From: Dehalococcoidia bacterium
GTDB lineage: Bacteria > Chloroflexota > Dehalococcoidia > Lucifugimonadales > SHYT01
Assembly (NCBI GenBank): GCA_009692665.1
Contig: SHYT01000004.1
Span: forward strand, 62,001-126,000
Direction: 5' to 3'
Length of the DNA stretch: 64,000 nt
Below are positions 6,928 through 15,516 of the stretch, piece after piece. The first letter of the stretch is position 1, and the number at the start of each line of letters is the position of its first letter. Made by a program: the position numbers and the translations under genes. The notes beneath the pieces are model-generated. The model searched no databases and was not told the DNA's origin. It saw only the letters and a program-made list of their open reading frames with translations.

Positions 6928-7092
6928 ATGCGTGGTGACAATCCCACGCGTGACCACCAGGAATACCAATACAGCACCGCTTCTGCCGCCACGCGCACTT
7001 CAGGTCTCAAGCTCGAATTGGTCTATGGTGGTAAGACGTACGTCTACCATTCCAACAAAGATAAGGCAACGCTGATGAAAGAACGTCCTTAG
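6928..7092 (+). CDS. Small hypothetical protein (54 residues)
   Basis: This ORF, shorter than most real genes, encodes MRGDNPTRDHQEYQ to KDKATLMKERP. The middle (LELVYGGKTYVYHSNKDKA) looks protein-like, with alternating beta residues. A -10-like TATACT lies at 6910-6915, only 12 bases before the ATG, so a nearly leaderless message is possible. No ribosome binding site is seen. Coding is plausible but unproven. Confidence 0.35.
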   Translation: MRGDNPTRDHQEYQYSTASAATRTSGLKLELVYGGKTYVYHSNKDKATLMKERP

Positions 7093-7159
7093 CACATCCG
7101 TGAACGCGTAAGAGGCTTTCTGCTCCTACCGCCACCAAACTAACCATCTATCAAACTAA

Positions 7160-7196
7160 TTCCCCTCTCCTCGTGGGAGAGGGACTAAGGGTGAGG
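7160..7196. repeat. Palindromic repeat, CCCTCTCC...GGAGAGGG type
   Basis: This stretch carries CCCCTCTCC ... GGGAGAGGG followed by CTAAGGGTGAGG. It is the reverse orientation of the module found inside recG (33552-33591, 35101-35139) and at the hisF end (45591-45627). It lies between genes just upstream of the broken DUF559 gene. Confidence 0.6.
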
Positions 7197-7245
7197 TTGG
7201 CGGGGCGGATGGGAGGGGCGTACACTCTCCCCTCGGAGGTAACCA

Positions 7246-7592
7246 GTGGGAAAGCCGCTGTCTCAGCAAATCGTTCTGGGCCAAACCGTCTCTGCCGCCC
7301 TTCGGCAAGGCTCCCGCGCCCTGCGCCAGCGAATGACTGACGAAGAAAAGCTCCTCTGGGAAGCCCTGCGAGGTGACAAACTTCATGGTCTACACTTCCG
7401 CCGACAACAAATCATCGACGGCTACATCGCCGACTTCTACTGCCACACCCCCCCCGCCAACCCGACGACGCAGCCCGCGACCGGGTCATGAAAGCGAGAG
7501 GCCTTCGCGTCCTCAGAGTGCGAAACAGCTAGGTAAACAAGGACCTAGTCGGTGCCCTAAGGCTGATTGCCACAGCTGCCGGACTATCGTAG
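7246..7592 (+). pseudogene. Broken DUF559 (Vsr-like endonuclease-fold) gene
   Basis: The first frame, from a GTG at 7246 behind GGAGG, encodes the start of a DUF559 protein: RALRQRMTDEEKLLWEALRG and LHFRRQQIIDGYIADFYC. After a C-rich run near 7447-7456 that frame becomes nonsense. The family's C-terminal block resumes in another frame as RVMKARGLRVLRVRN, interrupted by an in-frame TAG at 7530-7532, and ends at TAG 7590-7592. Part of the middle is missing. DUF559 proteins share the very-short-patch-repair endonuclease fold and are often found on mobile DNA. Lost middle, frameshift and nonsense codon together show a pseudogene. Confidence 0.7.
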
Positions 7593-7810
7593 CTCGGTAA
7601 CTAAGGGGATGGGGTGCGGTTATGGGGAAGTTCCTCTCCTCGTGGGACACAATTTAGGTCGAAGACCCCGAGTCGCAGACCATGAGCGTAGTCGAAGGGG
7701 AGCCGAACGGGGCGTGGGACTCAGCAACCTTCTAACAACCTTGCTGACATGGGACAGGCAGTCGCCCGATGAGCGTGCGATGAGCAGGGTGCCGCTGCCG
7801 TCACCACAAA

Positions 7811-7842
7811 GAAGAACCGCCACAAGGTCGTGGCGGTTCTTC
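7811..7842 (-). terminator. Strong hairpin terminator
   Basis: GAAGAACCGCCAC (7811-7823) and GTGGCGGTTCTTC (7830-7842) form a perfect 13-bp stem with a 6-base loop. On the minus strand it follows the stop of the small gene ending at 7868 and is followed by TTTG, so it most likely terminates that gene. Confidence 0.65.
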
Positions 7843-7867
7843 CGACCTTAAGCTCTGGATAGGAACT

Positions 7868-8095
7868 CTAGCCCTGTCGCCGTCCTTCACGCGCTGGCGC
7901 GGGAGCCGGTGCTTGCGCAGGTGCGGGCTGGCTGGCCGTCTGGGCCACAGGCTGCTTGCTCGTGCAGTTCTGGCACAGCCGCAACGTGGTCTTGCGCATC
8001 AGGCCGGGGTGCTTTATTCGCGCGGTCTGGCGGTGGCAGTTTGGGCACACCACCGAATACCAAACACGCTTGGTCGGGTTCTTCCACAACGTCAT
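7868..8095 (-). CDS. Small protein with two CxxC zinc-binding pairs
   Basis: This is a 75-residue ORF with CPNCHRQTARIKHP and LCQNCTSKQ, two CxxC pairs about 22 residues apart, typical of a zinc ribbon. They are followed by a low-complexity Ala-Pro-Gln tail (APAQAPAPAPAREG). A perfect 14-bp palindrome (8110-8123) lies 15 bases upstream of the start, and a strong terminator follows the stop, so it appears to be an independently controlled single gene. Function unknown; a nucleic-acid-binding role is only an inference from the ribbon. Confidence 0.55.
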   Translation of the reverse strand: MTLWKNPTKRVWYSVVCPNCHRQTARIKHPGLMRKTTLRLCQNCTSKQPVAQTASQPAPAQAPAPAPAREGRRQG

Positions 8096-8109
8096 GTGCT
8101 TCTCACCTC

Positions 8110-8123
8110 TACCCTATAGGGTA
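8110..8123. promoter_or_regulatory. 14-bp perfect palindrome upstream of the small zinc-ribbon gene
   Basis: TACCCTATAGGGTA is a perfect dyad located 15 bases before the ATG of the minus-strand gene at 8095, a position suited to an operator. Confidence 0.35.
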
Positions 8124-8261
8124 CACAGAGCAGACGGATTCCTCAAGTGGCTAAGAGGTAGAGCGATTGCAGAGAGGTATGCGCCCAGCAAGACCAAAGT
8201 GCGGTACGCTGAGAAGCGCAGGCGAGCCTATTCCGGAAGAACACCATCTGGAGTCAGGTGC

Positions 8262-8678
8262 ATGAATATACGTACCGCCCACTATATTAGCTACGTGCTC
8301 TGGGCAGTCCTCGCCCTGGCGGTCGTCATCGCATGCATGCGCGCCCGCCAACCGCATTGGGGCCTGTTCGTCGGCGCATTGTTCCTCGTTGCCGGTATGG
8401 GGTTCATGTCCGCGGGGGAGGTTGCGCCCTGGGCCGCCCGGCGCGGCATCCAGCGCCCAACCCGCTTCGCCATCCGTGTCTGGCTCGTCGGCAGCTTCGC
8501 TTGGGCCGCCTACATTGCCCTCGTCAGCCTGCCCATCGCCTTCCTCACCAACATCCCCAGCACAAAGCCCGGCCGTGACCTGCTCGGCGTAATAACCTTC
8601 TTGCCCCTTCCCCTTTTCTACACCCTTGCCTGGTGGGCCTACGCCCGCCTCGTCCGTCACCATACCAGCGCTCGTTAG
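8262..8678 (+). CDS. Hypothetical membrane protein, about four TM segments
   Basis: This 138-residue protein has hydrophobic segments at about residues 8-26 (YVLWAVLALAVVIACM), 33-50 (LFVGALFLVAGMGFM), 75-95 (WLVGSFAWAAYIALVSLPIAF) and 108-125 (ITFLPLPLFYTLAWWAYA). The ATG at 8262 was preferred over upstream in-frame starts because it begins just before the first membrane segment. There is no recognisable family. Its neighbours are repeats and a small zinc-ribbon gene, so context gives no function. Confidence 0.5.
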   Translation: MNIRTAHYISYVLWAVLALAVVIACMRARQPHWGLFVGALFLVAGMGFMSAGEVAPWAARRGIQRPTRFAIRVWLVGSFAWAAYIALVSLPIAFLTNIPSTKPGRDLLGVITFLPLPLFYTLAWWAYARLVRHHTSAR

Positions 8679-9040
8679 TGCCTCTGGACAACGAACCCTT
8701 GCCTTACATGCACCTACCAATGCATTCTGTACGTATGGGCTGCGCATACCCCCAGTCATACGATCATCCGCCAAGCATACTAAGTCTTAGCCATTGCCTC
8801 TCCTCCTCGACAGGGGAGGGTTGGGAGAGGGTGAAAGAAAGCATCAGCCAAAAGCAACCAACAAGGAGCACTCACATGACTACCGTATCTATGCGCCTAG
8901 CGGCTTTGCTGAATAAGTCGCTTCACGAGGCTACTTTTGCATCAACCATCCGACTTATGCATCAGAGGCCACTTATTCAGCAAAGCCCACAATAGACAAC
9001 GTTTCGCAGTGGAAGAAGCTATGCTCCAAGAGCGCCAGTG
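8679..9040. other. Gene-free stretch with repeat remnants and a MITE
   Basis: It contains a degenerate copy of the CCTCTCC/GGGAGAGGG palindrome (8796-8837), a short ORF start with an AAGGAG site and ATG at 8876, and the 86-bp MITE at 8902-8987 that interrupts this ORF after about nine codons. Nothing else coding is seen. Confidence 0.5.
8902..8987. mobile_element. 86-bp MITE with IS903-like ends
   Basis: Perfect 17-bp terminal inverted repeats, GGCTTTGCTGAATAAGT (8902-8918) and its complement (8971-8987), enclose 52 bases with no ORF. The ends resemble the IS903 (IS5 family) terminus GGCTTTGTTGAATAA as I remember it. No target duplication is evident. It is a non-autonomous derivative that would need a transposase supplied elsewhere. 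Confidence 0.7.
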
Positions 9041-10417
9041 CTACTTCTCCGGCGTTCCGCTGATGGCCTGTGCTACGCTGCTCTCAAGCCCAGCCACCGC
9101 CGCCTCAGAAGGCGTTGCGTCGCCGTAGCGCACCGCGGCAAAGTCCTGGCTCAGTGCAACTGCCTCGCTGCCGGGCAGCACCACAGCGAGTGTGGGTGCA
9201 TACTCGTTCGGCGTTTCCTCCGGCCTGCGGGGGTGCCCGCGCACCACCGCTGCATTTAGCGCCTGAAAGTAGACGCGCAGCAGACGGGAGCGCAGGTCAG
9301 CGCCTTCCGGCAGCGGGTACAGATGTGGCCGTTCCCTTGGCCGCAAGTGCGGGATGAACACGCTCAGCAGCGAAGCCTGGTTTTCTTTGTCCGTCTCGCC
9401 GCGCAGCGATTCCCGCTCCTCGCTCTCCTCTCCAGCGCCCGCACGAGACCTTCTCCAGAACAGCCAGGCAATAAACCCCAAAATACCAACGATGAGCAAG
9501 ACCAACAGGCCCCACTTAAAAAGGAACGCGGCCACCGCAAAAATGCCGGTAACTTCCCCACGCTCCACCTGTTGCTGTGTGGGCCGCAGAAACTCAGGCG
9601 GGTTAGGCAGCTGGAGCGGCCGGCCGCCGTTGAGTGCCTGCGCCAGCGCAAACAGCACGTTGAAAAAGCCGCGGAGCAGTTTCTCCGCCAGGTAGAACGC
9701 AACGTACGTGACGTAGTAGGCTGCCTGCCCCAGCAGGTGAAAGAACTGCTGCGTAGCACCCGTGAGCACTCCGCCCACCGCCAGCGTGCTGAGCGCACCA
9801 ATGCCCAGTGTCCCGCCAATGAACGTCAGCAAGACTCGCTGCCATTTCGATTGTGTTTCCTCTTGCTCCAGCGTGAGCAGCGCCAGCCCAGCCAGCGACG
9901 TTGCGAAGAACGGGAAAGCAACCAGCCCCACGCGCAGCGTGGCGCCGTACGCCACCTCAGCAATTCCAGCAATGACCAGCACTATCAGCCCAACGCGGAA
10001 TCCGGTACGCAGCGTGGGCTCATAGTTGGTCAGCGTCCCAATGCGGGTGCCGCGCCACCAGAGGCCAAGCACGGCTGCGAACACCAGGACAGTCCGCCCA
10101 CCAGCAAATGCATCGCCGCCGTTGTCCAGGAACACGCCGGGCCAGAACACTCCGTACTGCAAGGCGATGATGCTATACATCAGCACCACCGAAATGCCCA
10201 GGCCAACAACGATAGCCCAACGCTGTGGGAACGATGACACATTGAGAAGTCGTGAGAGGTTTGAGGAAGTAACCAGGGCCAGGAATACGCATGGGAAAAT
10301 GAGCAGCTTGCCGAGGCTGCCTACAAAGACGCCAAAAATCCCGGTAAGCAGGAAGAGCCAGCAACTCTCTGAGAAGATAATAGACCAGTACACCGCAATG
10401 TTACGCCATCCCGACAT
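9041..10417 (-). CDS. Multi-pass membrane protein with C-terminal DUF4129 domain
   Basis: This 458-residue protein has about eight hydrophobic segments in the first 330 residues. After a cytoplasmic linker rich in Arg/Glu comes a C-terminal DUF4129 domain (LRVYFQALNAAVVRG ... TPNEYAPTLAV). In related genomes DUF4129 proteins sit beside MoxR ATPases, DUF58 proteins and transglutaminases, as here without the transglutaminase. Such sets are thought to act in envelope or exoprotein maturation. The ATG at 10415-10417 was chosen. It overlaps the 3' end of the DUF58 gene by 17 bases, and the longer reading from 10588 is implausibly basic and Trp-rich. Confidence 0.7.
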   Translation of the reverse strand: MSGWRNIAVYWSIIFSESCWLFLLTGIFGVFVGSLGKLLIFPCVFLALVTSSNLSRLLNVSSFPQRWAIVVGLGISVVLMYSIIALQYGVFWPGVFLDNGGDAFAGGRTVLVFAAVLGLWWRGTRIGTLTNYEPTLRTGFRVGLIVLVIAGIAEVAYGATLRVGLVAFPFFATSLAGLALLTLEQEETQSKWQRVLLTFIGGTLGIGALSTLAVGGVLTGATQQFFHLLGQAAYYVTYVAFYLAEKLLRGFFNVLFALAQALNGGRPLQLPNPPEFLRPTQQQVERGEVTGIFAVAAFLFKWGLLVLLIVGILGFIAWLFWRRSRAGAGEESEERESLRGETDKENQASLLSVFIPHLRPRERPHLYPLPEGADLRSRLLRVYFQALNAAVVRGHPRRPEETPNEYAPTLAVVLPGSEAVALSQDFAAVRYGDATPSEAAVAGLESSVAQAISGTPEK

Positions 10418-11741
10418 CGCGAGCCTCCAAATGCTCTTGCTCGGGCAGTGGTTTCTCCTTGGCGGGCTCAAACTCTCCAGTGGCCATGTACCGGGAGGCC
10501 AGGCCCTCCATGTACGATGCTTCCTGCCTCTTCTCCAGGCCAGCCAGGTGGTCCCGAAGGTTGATGACGGATACGCCTCCCGGCACATCCTCAGGCTCCC
10601 AGTCCGCTACCCATAGCATGACCGGCTTGCGCCGTGCACCGGAGGATGCAATGAGCATTTGCAGCGTTTCCCTTACGCCCTCCGTGAGAATACCCGTGAT
10701 CAAGACGAAGGTGGTTCCAGCCGGCAATCGCCTGGATTGATCCAACAACAGATCTTCCATTGACGTCGCTAGGTACGGGCCTACCATTGCCAGCGTTTCC
10801 ATCATAAGCGCATGTTGCTGCGGATGCCGTCCCGGCGGCACGCGCATGGGATGGTCGTAGAGCACGGAGCGGCTGTTGGTGTAGAGCGCAAGCGGCAAGC
10901 CGTCCGCAAGCATCTGGTCTGCAACGGACGCGGCCACCGCCACTACCCGTTCAAGGTTTATAGGGATCACGCCGCCGTAGTTGAGCCCCACCGTGTCCGC
11001 GTTAACAAACAACGCTATCAGCGGCGAGGAGCCGGGCTCAAACTGCTTGACCTGCAGCGCCGCACGCCGGGCGCTTGCTTTCCAGTCAATGTACTTGGGC
11101 GGGTCGCCGGGCTGGTAATCGCGCAGGCCGGATTGACGGGCGTGGTCTGCCTGCGGGAACCACGGGCTGCCACGCGCGTCGCCCAAGGGCCGCTGCGGCA
11201 CGAGGTTCATGGGAGGCAAAGGCATTGGCTTGGGGAACACAAGCAAGAACTCCTCTTCCGGTGCGTGCACGACGCGTGGAAAGAAGTTGAACAGGTCACC
11301 CGTGTGCAACTCCGCCGGCCCCAGCCGATAGAACCCGCGCTGCTTACCGCGCAGCCGGTAGTGCCAGCGCACTCGCTCGTATGCGCCGAGCGTTGTGCTC
11401 CTGCTGAAACGCAGCGTGTTAGGCACCGGGGAAGAGCTCATACCTTGCCCCAGCAGTTCCACCTGGATTGGATAGGTGTCCGCCAGGCGGACGCGCGCCA
11501 ACGGCAGGCTTTTGCGGTTATTGATGACCATCTCCACGTCCACCTCTTCACCCTGGAAGATGCGGCGTCGAGAGACAGTGCGCCGGTAGGAGATGCGCTC
11601 CACAGCCAGACGGCTCCACAGCCACGTGCCTGTGGCAAGCACCAGCCCAATGCCGCTGATGCTCACCAGGGTCGCATTTCGCGTGGCAAGGCCCACAGTC
11701 AGGAGCACCACGAAGAGGTAGACCCAGAATTCACCGAACAT
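10401..11741 (-). CDS. DUF58 domain protein (vWA-like, MoxR partner)
   Basis: This 446-residue protein has two N-terminal membrane helices (residues about 5-45), a beta-rich middle, the conserved DUF58 block with LRDYQPGDPPKYIDWKASAR near residue 205, and a von Willebrand A-like C-terminal half (LIALFVNAD ... TTFVLITGIL). DUF58 proteins are the usual partners of MoxR AAA+ ATPases and are thought to act as adaptors or metal-binding chaperones at the membrane. It lies 80 bases downstream of moxR, in the same direction, and overlaps the DUF4129 gene, so the three are probably co-transcribed. Confidence 0.85.
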   Translation of the reverse strand: MFGEFWVYLFVVLLTVGLATRNATLVSISGIGLVLATGTWLWSRLAVERISYRRTVSRRRIFQGEEVDVEMVINNRKSLPLARVRLADTYPIQVELLGQGMSSSPVPNTLRFSRSTTLGAYERVRWHYRLRGKQRGFYRLGPAELHTGDLFNFFPRVVHAPEEEFLLVFPKPMPLPPMNLVPQRPLGDARGSPWFPQADHARQSGLRDYQPGDPPKYIDWKASARRAALQVKQFEPGSSPLIALFVNADTVGLNYGGVIPINLERVVAVAASVADQMLADGLPLALYTNSRSVLYDHPMRVPPGRHPQQHALMMETLAMVGPYLATSMEDLLLDQSRRLPAGTTFVLITGILTEGVRETLQMLIASSGARRKPVMLWVADWEPEDVPGGVSVINLRDHLAGLEKRQEASYMEGLASRYMATGEFEPAKEKPLPEQEHLEARDVGMA

Positions 11742-11821
11742 GCGCTTGGTCGACGCCTTCCAGCTATTCCTATAGGGGGCTACACCAGAATAGGTTCCAA
11801 AGCTGCTCGTTGGGGGCTGTA

Positions 11822-12781
11822 TTAACGGATGACAGGCACCGGCTCAGCCGCCAATATCTCGGACACAATCTGCTCTGCTGTACGTCCGCGCAAGCGGGCC
11901 TGCGGCGTGAGCACCAGGCGGTGCGCCAGTACTGGCTCCGCCAGTGCCTTCACATCGTCGGGCAGCACGTAGTCCCGATTGGAGATGGCGGCAAGGGCTT
12001 GGGCGCCACGGTGGAGTGCAAGGGCCGCGCGTGGGCTTGCGCCCAACTCCACTTGGGTGTGCGTTCGTGTGGCCTGTACCAACCGCACAATGTACTCGCG
12101 TAGCGATTCGTCCAGCCGCACCTCCGAAACACACTTTTGGGCAGAGCTGAGTTGATCCGTGCTTACCACTGCGGCAAGGTTATCTCCCACGTGGTTCCGC
12201 TGGAAGCGCACCAGGATGTCGCTTTCTTCTTGGGGGCTTGGATAGCCGAGCTTAATACGGAGCATGAATCGGTCAAGCTGCGCTTCCGGCAATGGAAAGG
12301 TGCCTTCCAGTTCCACTGGGTTTTGTGTGGCCAGCACCAGGAACGGCCATGGCAGCTTGTGGGTGACGCCGTCAATAGTAACCTGGCGCTCTTGCATTGC
12401 CTCTAGCAGCGAGGACTGCGTGCGCGGCGTGGCGCGGTTAATTTCGTCGGCTAGCAAAATTTGCGTAAAGATGGGGCCAGGGTGGAACACGAATACCCCC
12501 CTCTGCTGGTTGAAGATGCTCACGCCGAGCACATCGCTTGGTGTGAGGTCCGGCGTGTTCTGCACGCGCCGGAATGTGCATCCTAGCGAGGAAGCCAGCG
12601 CCTTGGCTAGTGTTGTCTTTCCCACACCAGGTACGTCTTGGATGAGCACGTGTCCGTCGCACAGCAGTGCTACTAGCGCCAGATCCAAAGGCGCACTTTT
12701 ACCAACGACCACCTGTCCGACGTTTGCCCGTACCCGCCGGGCAAGGTGCTGTACGTCTGGGACAGTACTTGGTTGCGTCAT
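11822..12781 (-). CDS. MoxR-family AAA+ ATPase
   Basis: This 319-residue ATPase has a Walker A (GVPGVGKTTLAKALA, about residue 53), Walker B (LLADEINRATPRTQSSLLEA) and the MoxR signature ATQNPVELEGTFPLPEAQLD with the sensor and arginine-finger region, followed by the C-terminal lid. MoxR proteins are cytoplasmic chaperone-like ATPases that assist maturation or metal insertion of partner complexes. It is adjacent to DUF58 and DUF4129 genes and starts two bases after the stop of the upstream membrane gene, indicating a single operon from 13302 to 9041. Full length for the family. Confidence 0.92.
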   Translation of the reverse strand: MTQPSTVPDVQHLARRVRANVGQVVVGKSAPLDLALVALLCDGHVLIQDVPGVGKTTLAKALASSLGCTFRRVQNTPDLTPSDVLGVSIFNQQRGVFVFHPGPIFTQILLADEINRATPRTQSSLLEAMQERQVTIDGVTHKLPWPFLVLATQNPVELEGTFPLPEAQLDRFMLRIKLGYPSPQEESDILVRFQRNHVGDNLAAVVSTDQLSSAQKCVSEVRLDESLREYIVRLVQATRTHTQVELGASPRAALALHRGAQALAAISNRDYVLPDDVKALAEPVLAHRLVLTPQARLRGRTAEQIVSEILAAEPVPVIR

Positions 12782-12783
12782 GG

Positions 12784-13302
12784 CTAGCTACTATCGCTGC
12801 TGGTTTGCGGCGGTGGTTGCGAGTCGCTCGCCGACTTCTCAGCTGGTGGCTCTGGCGAGGGCTGCGTGATGCGGCCCTGTATGACCTGCAACAGGCGACG
12901 GGTGCGGTCGTCGCCGTCATCCTGGATGCGCCAGCGGCTTTGGTTCGCCTTGCTCAGCGCGGCGCTTTGCACGGTCCATACCGTCTTTCGGTTCAGAATC
13001 CCGTAGATAAGGAAGATGAGTCCGGTAATCATCATGACAGCCTTGAGCACTGGACCACCCTGGGCGCTTCTTGCTGGGTCTAGGAGCCCCAGCAGAAATA
13101 CGACAAAGCTAATAACGACCAGGCGATATCGTGTCTGCACGCCGGCCTTGAGCCCCTGAATCTGCACGTATTCCAGCGCTTCCGCCTGCGGCCCGGTCAC
13201 GGGGGCGGGCTCATAGCGCACCAGTCTGAGGTCCGTGGCGTAGAAAAATGCAGAAGACGCCAAGACAACTTCGCCCGGCATCAAATGGTCTTCAATGGGC
13301 AT
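12784..13302 (-). CDS. Hypothetical protein with two TM segments, first gene of the MoxR operon
   Basis: This 172-residue protein starts MPIEDHLMPGEVVLASSAFF, with a beta-rich N-terminal part that resembles a bacterial PH-like domain. Two hydrophobic segments follow (about residues 60-75 and 86-105), then a Ser/Pro-rich C-terminal tail (EPPAEKSASDSQPPPQTSS). The ATG at 13300-13302 follows GAGAGGAG by seven bases and was preferred to a longer reading from 13353. It is the first gene of the moxR-DUF58-DUF4129 transcription unit. The PH-like assignment is tentative; no catalytic motif is visible. Confidence 0.6.
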   Translation of the reverse strand: MPIEDHLMPGEVVLASSAFFYATDLRLVRYEPAPVTGPQAEALEYVQIQGLKAGVQTRYRLVVISFVVFLLGLLDPARSAQGGPVLKAVMMITGLIFLIYGILNRKTVWTVQSAALSKANQSRWRIQDDGDDRTRRLLQVIQGRITQPSPEPPAEKSASDSQPPPQTSSDSS

Positions 13303-13516
13303 ACCAGTGCTCCTCTCCGTAAGTCGGGGACACCGCGTATTTTCTGGAGGCACTATGATAACACGGTGACAGATGTATACAGCACCCCTTGGCGATGGGA
13401 TTCATGGACAGCCCTGCACGTCTGTGATCTGCAATAAGCGTTGAGACGGGTCAAATAATAGAACTCTTCACAAGTAGATTGCTTTGGCTCTGATAGCACG
13501 CGCCCGCAGGCCGTAA

Positions 13517-13545
13517 TTGACAGCCATGCGGCGCGCGGGTATCAT
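13517..13545 (+). promoter_or_regulatory. Sigma-70-type promoter of the rplU operon
   Basis: Perfect TTGACA (13517-13522), 17-base spacer, TATCAT (13540-13545). The predicted start of transcription is about 33 bases before the rplU ATG. Confidence 0.8.
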
Positions 13546-13584
13546 GGTTCCTCAGCATTATCCCTGAAAAGGTGGGCGTTCATC

Positions 13585-13905
13585 ATGGCAATCAGTGCAG
13601 TTGTTCAAGCAGGTGGCAAACAGTACCGTGTCAAGCCGGGCGATGTCATTGACGTCGAGTTGGTCTATTCCGACGCCGGTTCCACGGTCGAACTGACGGA
13701 CATCCGCCTCGTTGAGTCAGACGGCCAAGTGACAGTTGACCCGGAGGCGCTGACGACTAGCAGGGTCGTTGCGGAAGTGGTTGAGAATGGCATCAAGGGC
13801 CCGAAGATTGTGATTGGTAAGTTCAAGGCCAAAACACACTTTCGGCGCAAGACGGGTCATCGCCAAAAGTATACCAGGCTGCTTATTAAGGATGTGGTAG
13901 CGTAA
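13585..13905 (+). CDS. rplU: 50S ribosomal protein L21
   Basis: This 106-residue protein of the large ribosomal subunit binds 23S rRNA. The N-terminal AVVQAGGKQYRVKPGDVIDVE and the C-terminal FKAKTHFRRKTGHRQKYTRL are the standard L21 signatures, and the length is typical. It is the first gene of the rplU-rpmA-rpmE unit behind a strong promoter, 33 bases upstream of rpmA. The ATG at 13585 follows AAAGGTGG. Confidence 0.97.
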   Translation: MAISAVVQAGGKQYRVKPGDVIDVELVYSDAGSTVELTDIRLVESDGQVTVDPEALTTSRVVAEVVENGIKGPKIVIGKFKAKTHFRRKTGHRQKYTRLLIKDVVA

Positions 13906-13938
13906 GCACGCTGCCCACCGCAAAATTAGGGGCACGGA

Positions 13939-14214
13939 ATGGCACACAAAAAGAGCGGCGGTTCAGTTCGCAATGGTAGGGACAGCCAGGGTCAGCGTTT
14001 GGGCGTGAAGCGATATGACGGACAGGTGGTTGCGCCTGGCGCTATTATCTTAAAGCAGCGGGGCACGCAAATTCTGCCTGGTGACAATGTTGGCGTGGGC
14101 AAGGATTACACGTTGTTTTCGCTTGTGCATGGGCGCGTAAAGTTCAAGCACGTCACCCGTGATCGGCGCGCGGTAACGGTTATTCCGGTAGATACATCAG
14201 AGGCGATAGCGTGA
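13939..14214 (+). CDS. rpmA: 50S ribosomal protein L27
   Basis: This 91-residue large-subunit protein has an N-terminus that reaches towards the peptidyl-transferase centre. The sequence opens [20 protein letters not shown], the classical L27 start without the cleavable extension found in Firmicutes, and continues [21 protein letters not shown]. Its stop overlaps the GTG of rpmE (GTGA), coupling their translation. Confidence 0.97.
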   Translation: MAHKKSGGSVRNGRDSQGQRLGVKRYDGQVVAPGAIILKQRGTQILPGDNVGVGKDYTLFSLVHGRVKFKHVTRDRRAVTVIPVDTSEAIA

Positions 14215-14417
14215 AAGAGAAGATTCATCCAGCGTGGTACCCGGAGGCTACGATCACATGTCTCTGTGGGAACACCTTTACAGTAGGTTCCACAAAACCT
14301 GAACTTCGAGTGGAAATTTGCGGTCGGTGCCACCCGCTCTATACTGGAGCGGAGCGAACGATCGTGGACACCGAGGGCCGGGTGGAGCGCTTGAAGCGCA
14401 GGTACAAGCTCAAATAA
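14211..14417 (+). CDS. rpmE: 50S ribosomal protein L31, zinc-binding type
   Basis: This 68-residue protein shows [19 protein letters not shown] and [16 protein letters not shown], so all four zinc-ligand cysteines of the C+ form of L31 are present. The GTG start overlaps the rpmA stop by four bases. It is followed after 21 bases by a strong intrinsic terminator, which closes the ribosomal unit. Confidence 0.96.
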   Translation: MKEKIHPAWYPEATITCLCGNTFTVGSTKPELRVEICGRCHPLYTGAERTIVDTEGRVERLKRRYKLK

Positions 14418-14438
14418 GTGCTTCCTGGTCAAAGGCTC

Positions 14439-14474
14439 TCGGGGTGAGTAGAATTACTCACCCCGATTTGTTTT
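14439..14474 (+). terminator. Rho-independent terminator after rpmE
   Basis: TCGGGGTGAGT (14439-14449) and ACTCACCCCGA (14456-14466) make a perfect 11-bp stem with a 6-base loop followed by TTTGTTTT. Confidence 0.92.
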
Positions 14475-14567
14475 AGTGACGTCCAATCCTTTTCGCTGCT
14501 TGCGGGAGGTAGGTAGAGAGCAAAGTGCGGACGCACATAGAAGTTGAAGAAGCAGAGGAAGGTTTCT

Positions 14568-15506
14568 GTGACGCAGCAGCAGATTATTTACGGTGGTCAG
14601 GCAGTCCTAGAAGGCGTTCTCATTCGCGGGCGCCGTTCGCTTTCGTTGGCGGTGCGTTTGACGAATGGCTCCATTCATAGTGAACTTCTTCCCTATAATC
14701 CGAACTCAGCGATAGGGGTTAAGAAAATCCCGTTCGTTCGCGGTGCGGTCGTCCTTTGGGAGACGCTGAGCATGGGCATTCGAGCGCTCAATCGCTCTGG
14801 CGAGCTCGCCATGCGGCCCGCAACTGCAGCCACACCCGTAGTAGAGGATGTGAAGCGGCCCGAAGCATTTGGGAAGGGTGCTATTACCGGGACAGTGATT
14901 CTTGCCCTCATCCTCGGCATCGGCATTTTTTTCTTGCTGCCTCATTTTGCTATCCGCGCCCTTGATCCAATCATCCCCTCCTCGATTGCGAGCAATGCTT
15001 TAGAAGGTGTAGCACGGCTCGCGCTTTTATTGGGGTATATCGTCAGTATCAGCAGACTGCGAGATGTGCAGCGGCTATTCGCTTACCATGGCGCGGAGCA
15101 CATGGCCGTGCATGCACATGAGCATGGTGACCAACTCACCCCGAAAAGCGTCGCCAAGTACCCAACTGCCCACCCACGGTGTGGTACCGCATTCCTTCTT
15201 TTAGTTGCCCTTGTTTCTGTTATTGTTTTCTCCTTCCTTGGTAGACCCGACCTCTGGATCAGTATTAGCTCCCGCGTGGCCCTCATTCCTGTTATTGCAG
15301 GCATCAGCTATGAAATCTTACGCATGAGCGCCCGTATGGAGAATAGTTTCTTTGTGAAGCCCATTGTTTGGCCCGGCCTGCTGCTACAAAAGCTCACGAC
15401 GCGTAAACCGGACACTGCACAGATTGAGGTAGCCATCGCATCGCTCACGCAAGCGATCCAAATGGATGAAGGCACGAAGGCTGGGACAACCGAAACTATT
15501 AAGTGA
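14568..15506 (+). CDS. DUF1385 family membrane protein
   Basis: This protein of about 312 residues starts MTQQQIIYGGQAVLEGVLIRG, the hallmark of DUF1385. It has membrane segments near the middle (TVILALILGIGIFFLLPHF, LLLGYIVSI) and towards the end (FLLLVALVSVIVFSFL). The motif RLFAYHGAEHMAVHAHEHG, followed by HPRCGTAFLL, supplies several conserved His/Glu/Cys residues that could bind metal. The biochemical role of DUF1385 is not established. The GTG at 14568 has GAGGAAGG five bases upstream; an in-frame TTG at 14544 is the alternative. It sits between the ribosomal unit and argJ, 10 bases before the argJ start. Confidence 0.85.
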   Translation: MTQQQIIYGGQAVLEGVLIRGRRSLSLAVRLTNGSIHSELLPYNPNSAIGVKKIPFVRGAVVLWETLSMGIRALNRSGELAMRPATAATPVVEDVKRPEAFGKGAITGTVILALILGIGIFFLLPHFAIRALDPIIPSSIASNALEGVARLALLLGYIVSISRLRDVQRLFAYHGAEHMAVHAHEHGDQLTPKSVAKYPTAHPRCGTAFLLLVALVSVIVFSFLGRPDLWISISSRVALIPVIAGISYEILRMSARMENSFFVKPIVWPGLLLQKLTTRKPDTAQIEVAIASLTQAIQMDEGTKAGTTETIK

Positions 15507-15516
15507 GGTAAGGCAT

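Noticed and set aside
7567-7851. A 94-codon plus-strand frame before the hairpin at 7811
   Set aside because: It includes decayed repeat sequence and has no motif or ribosome binding site.
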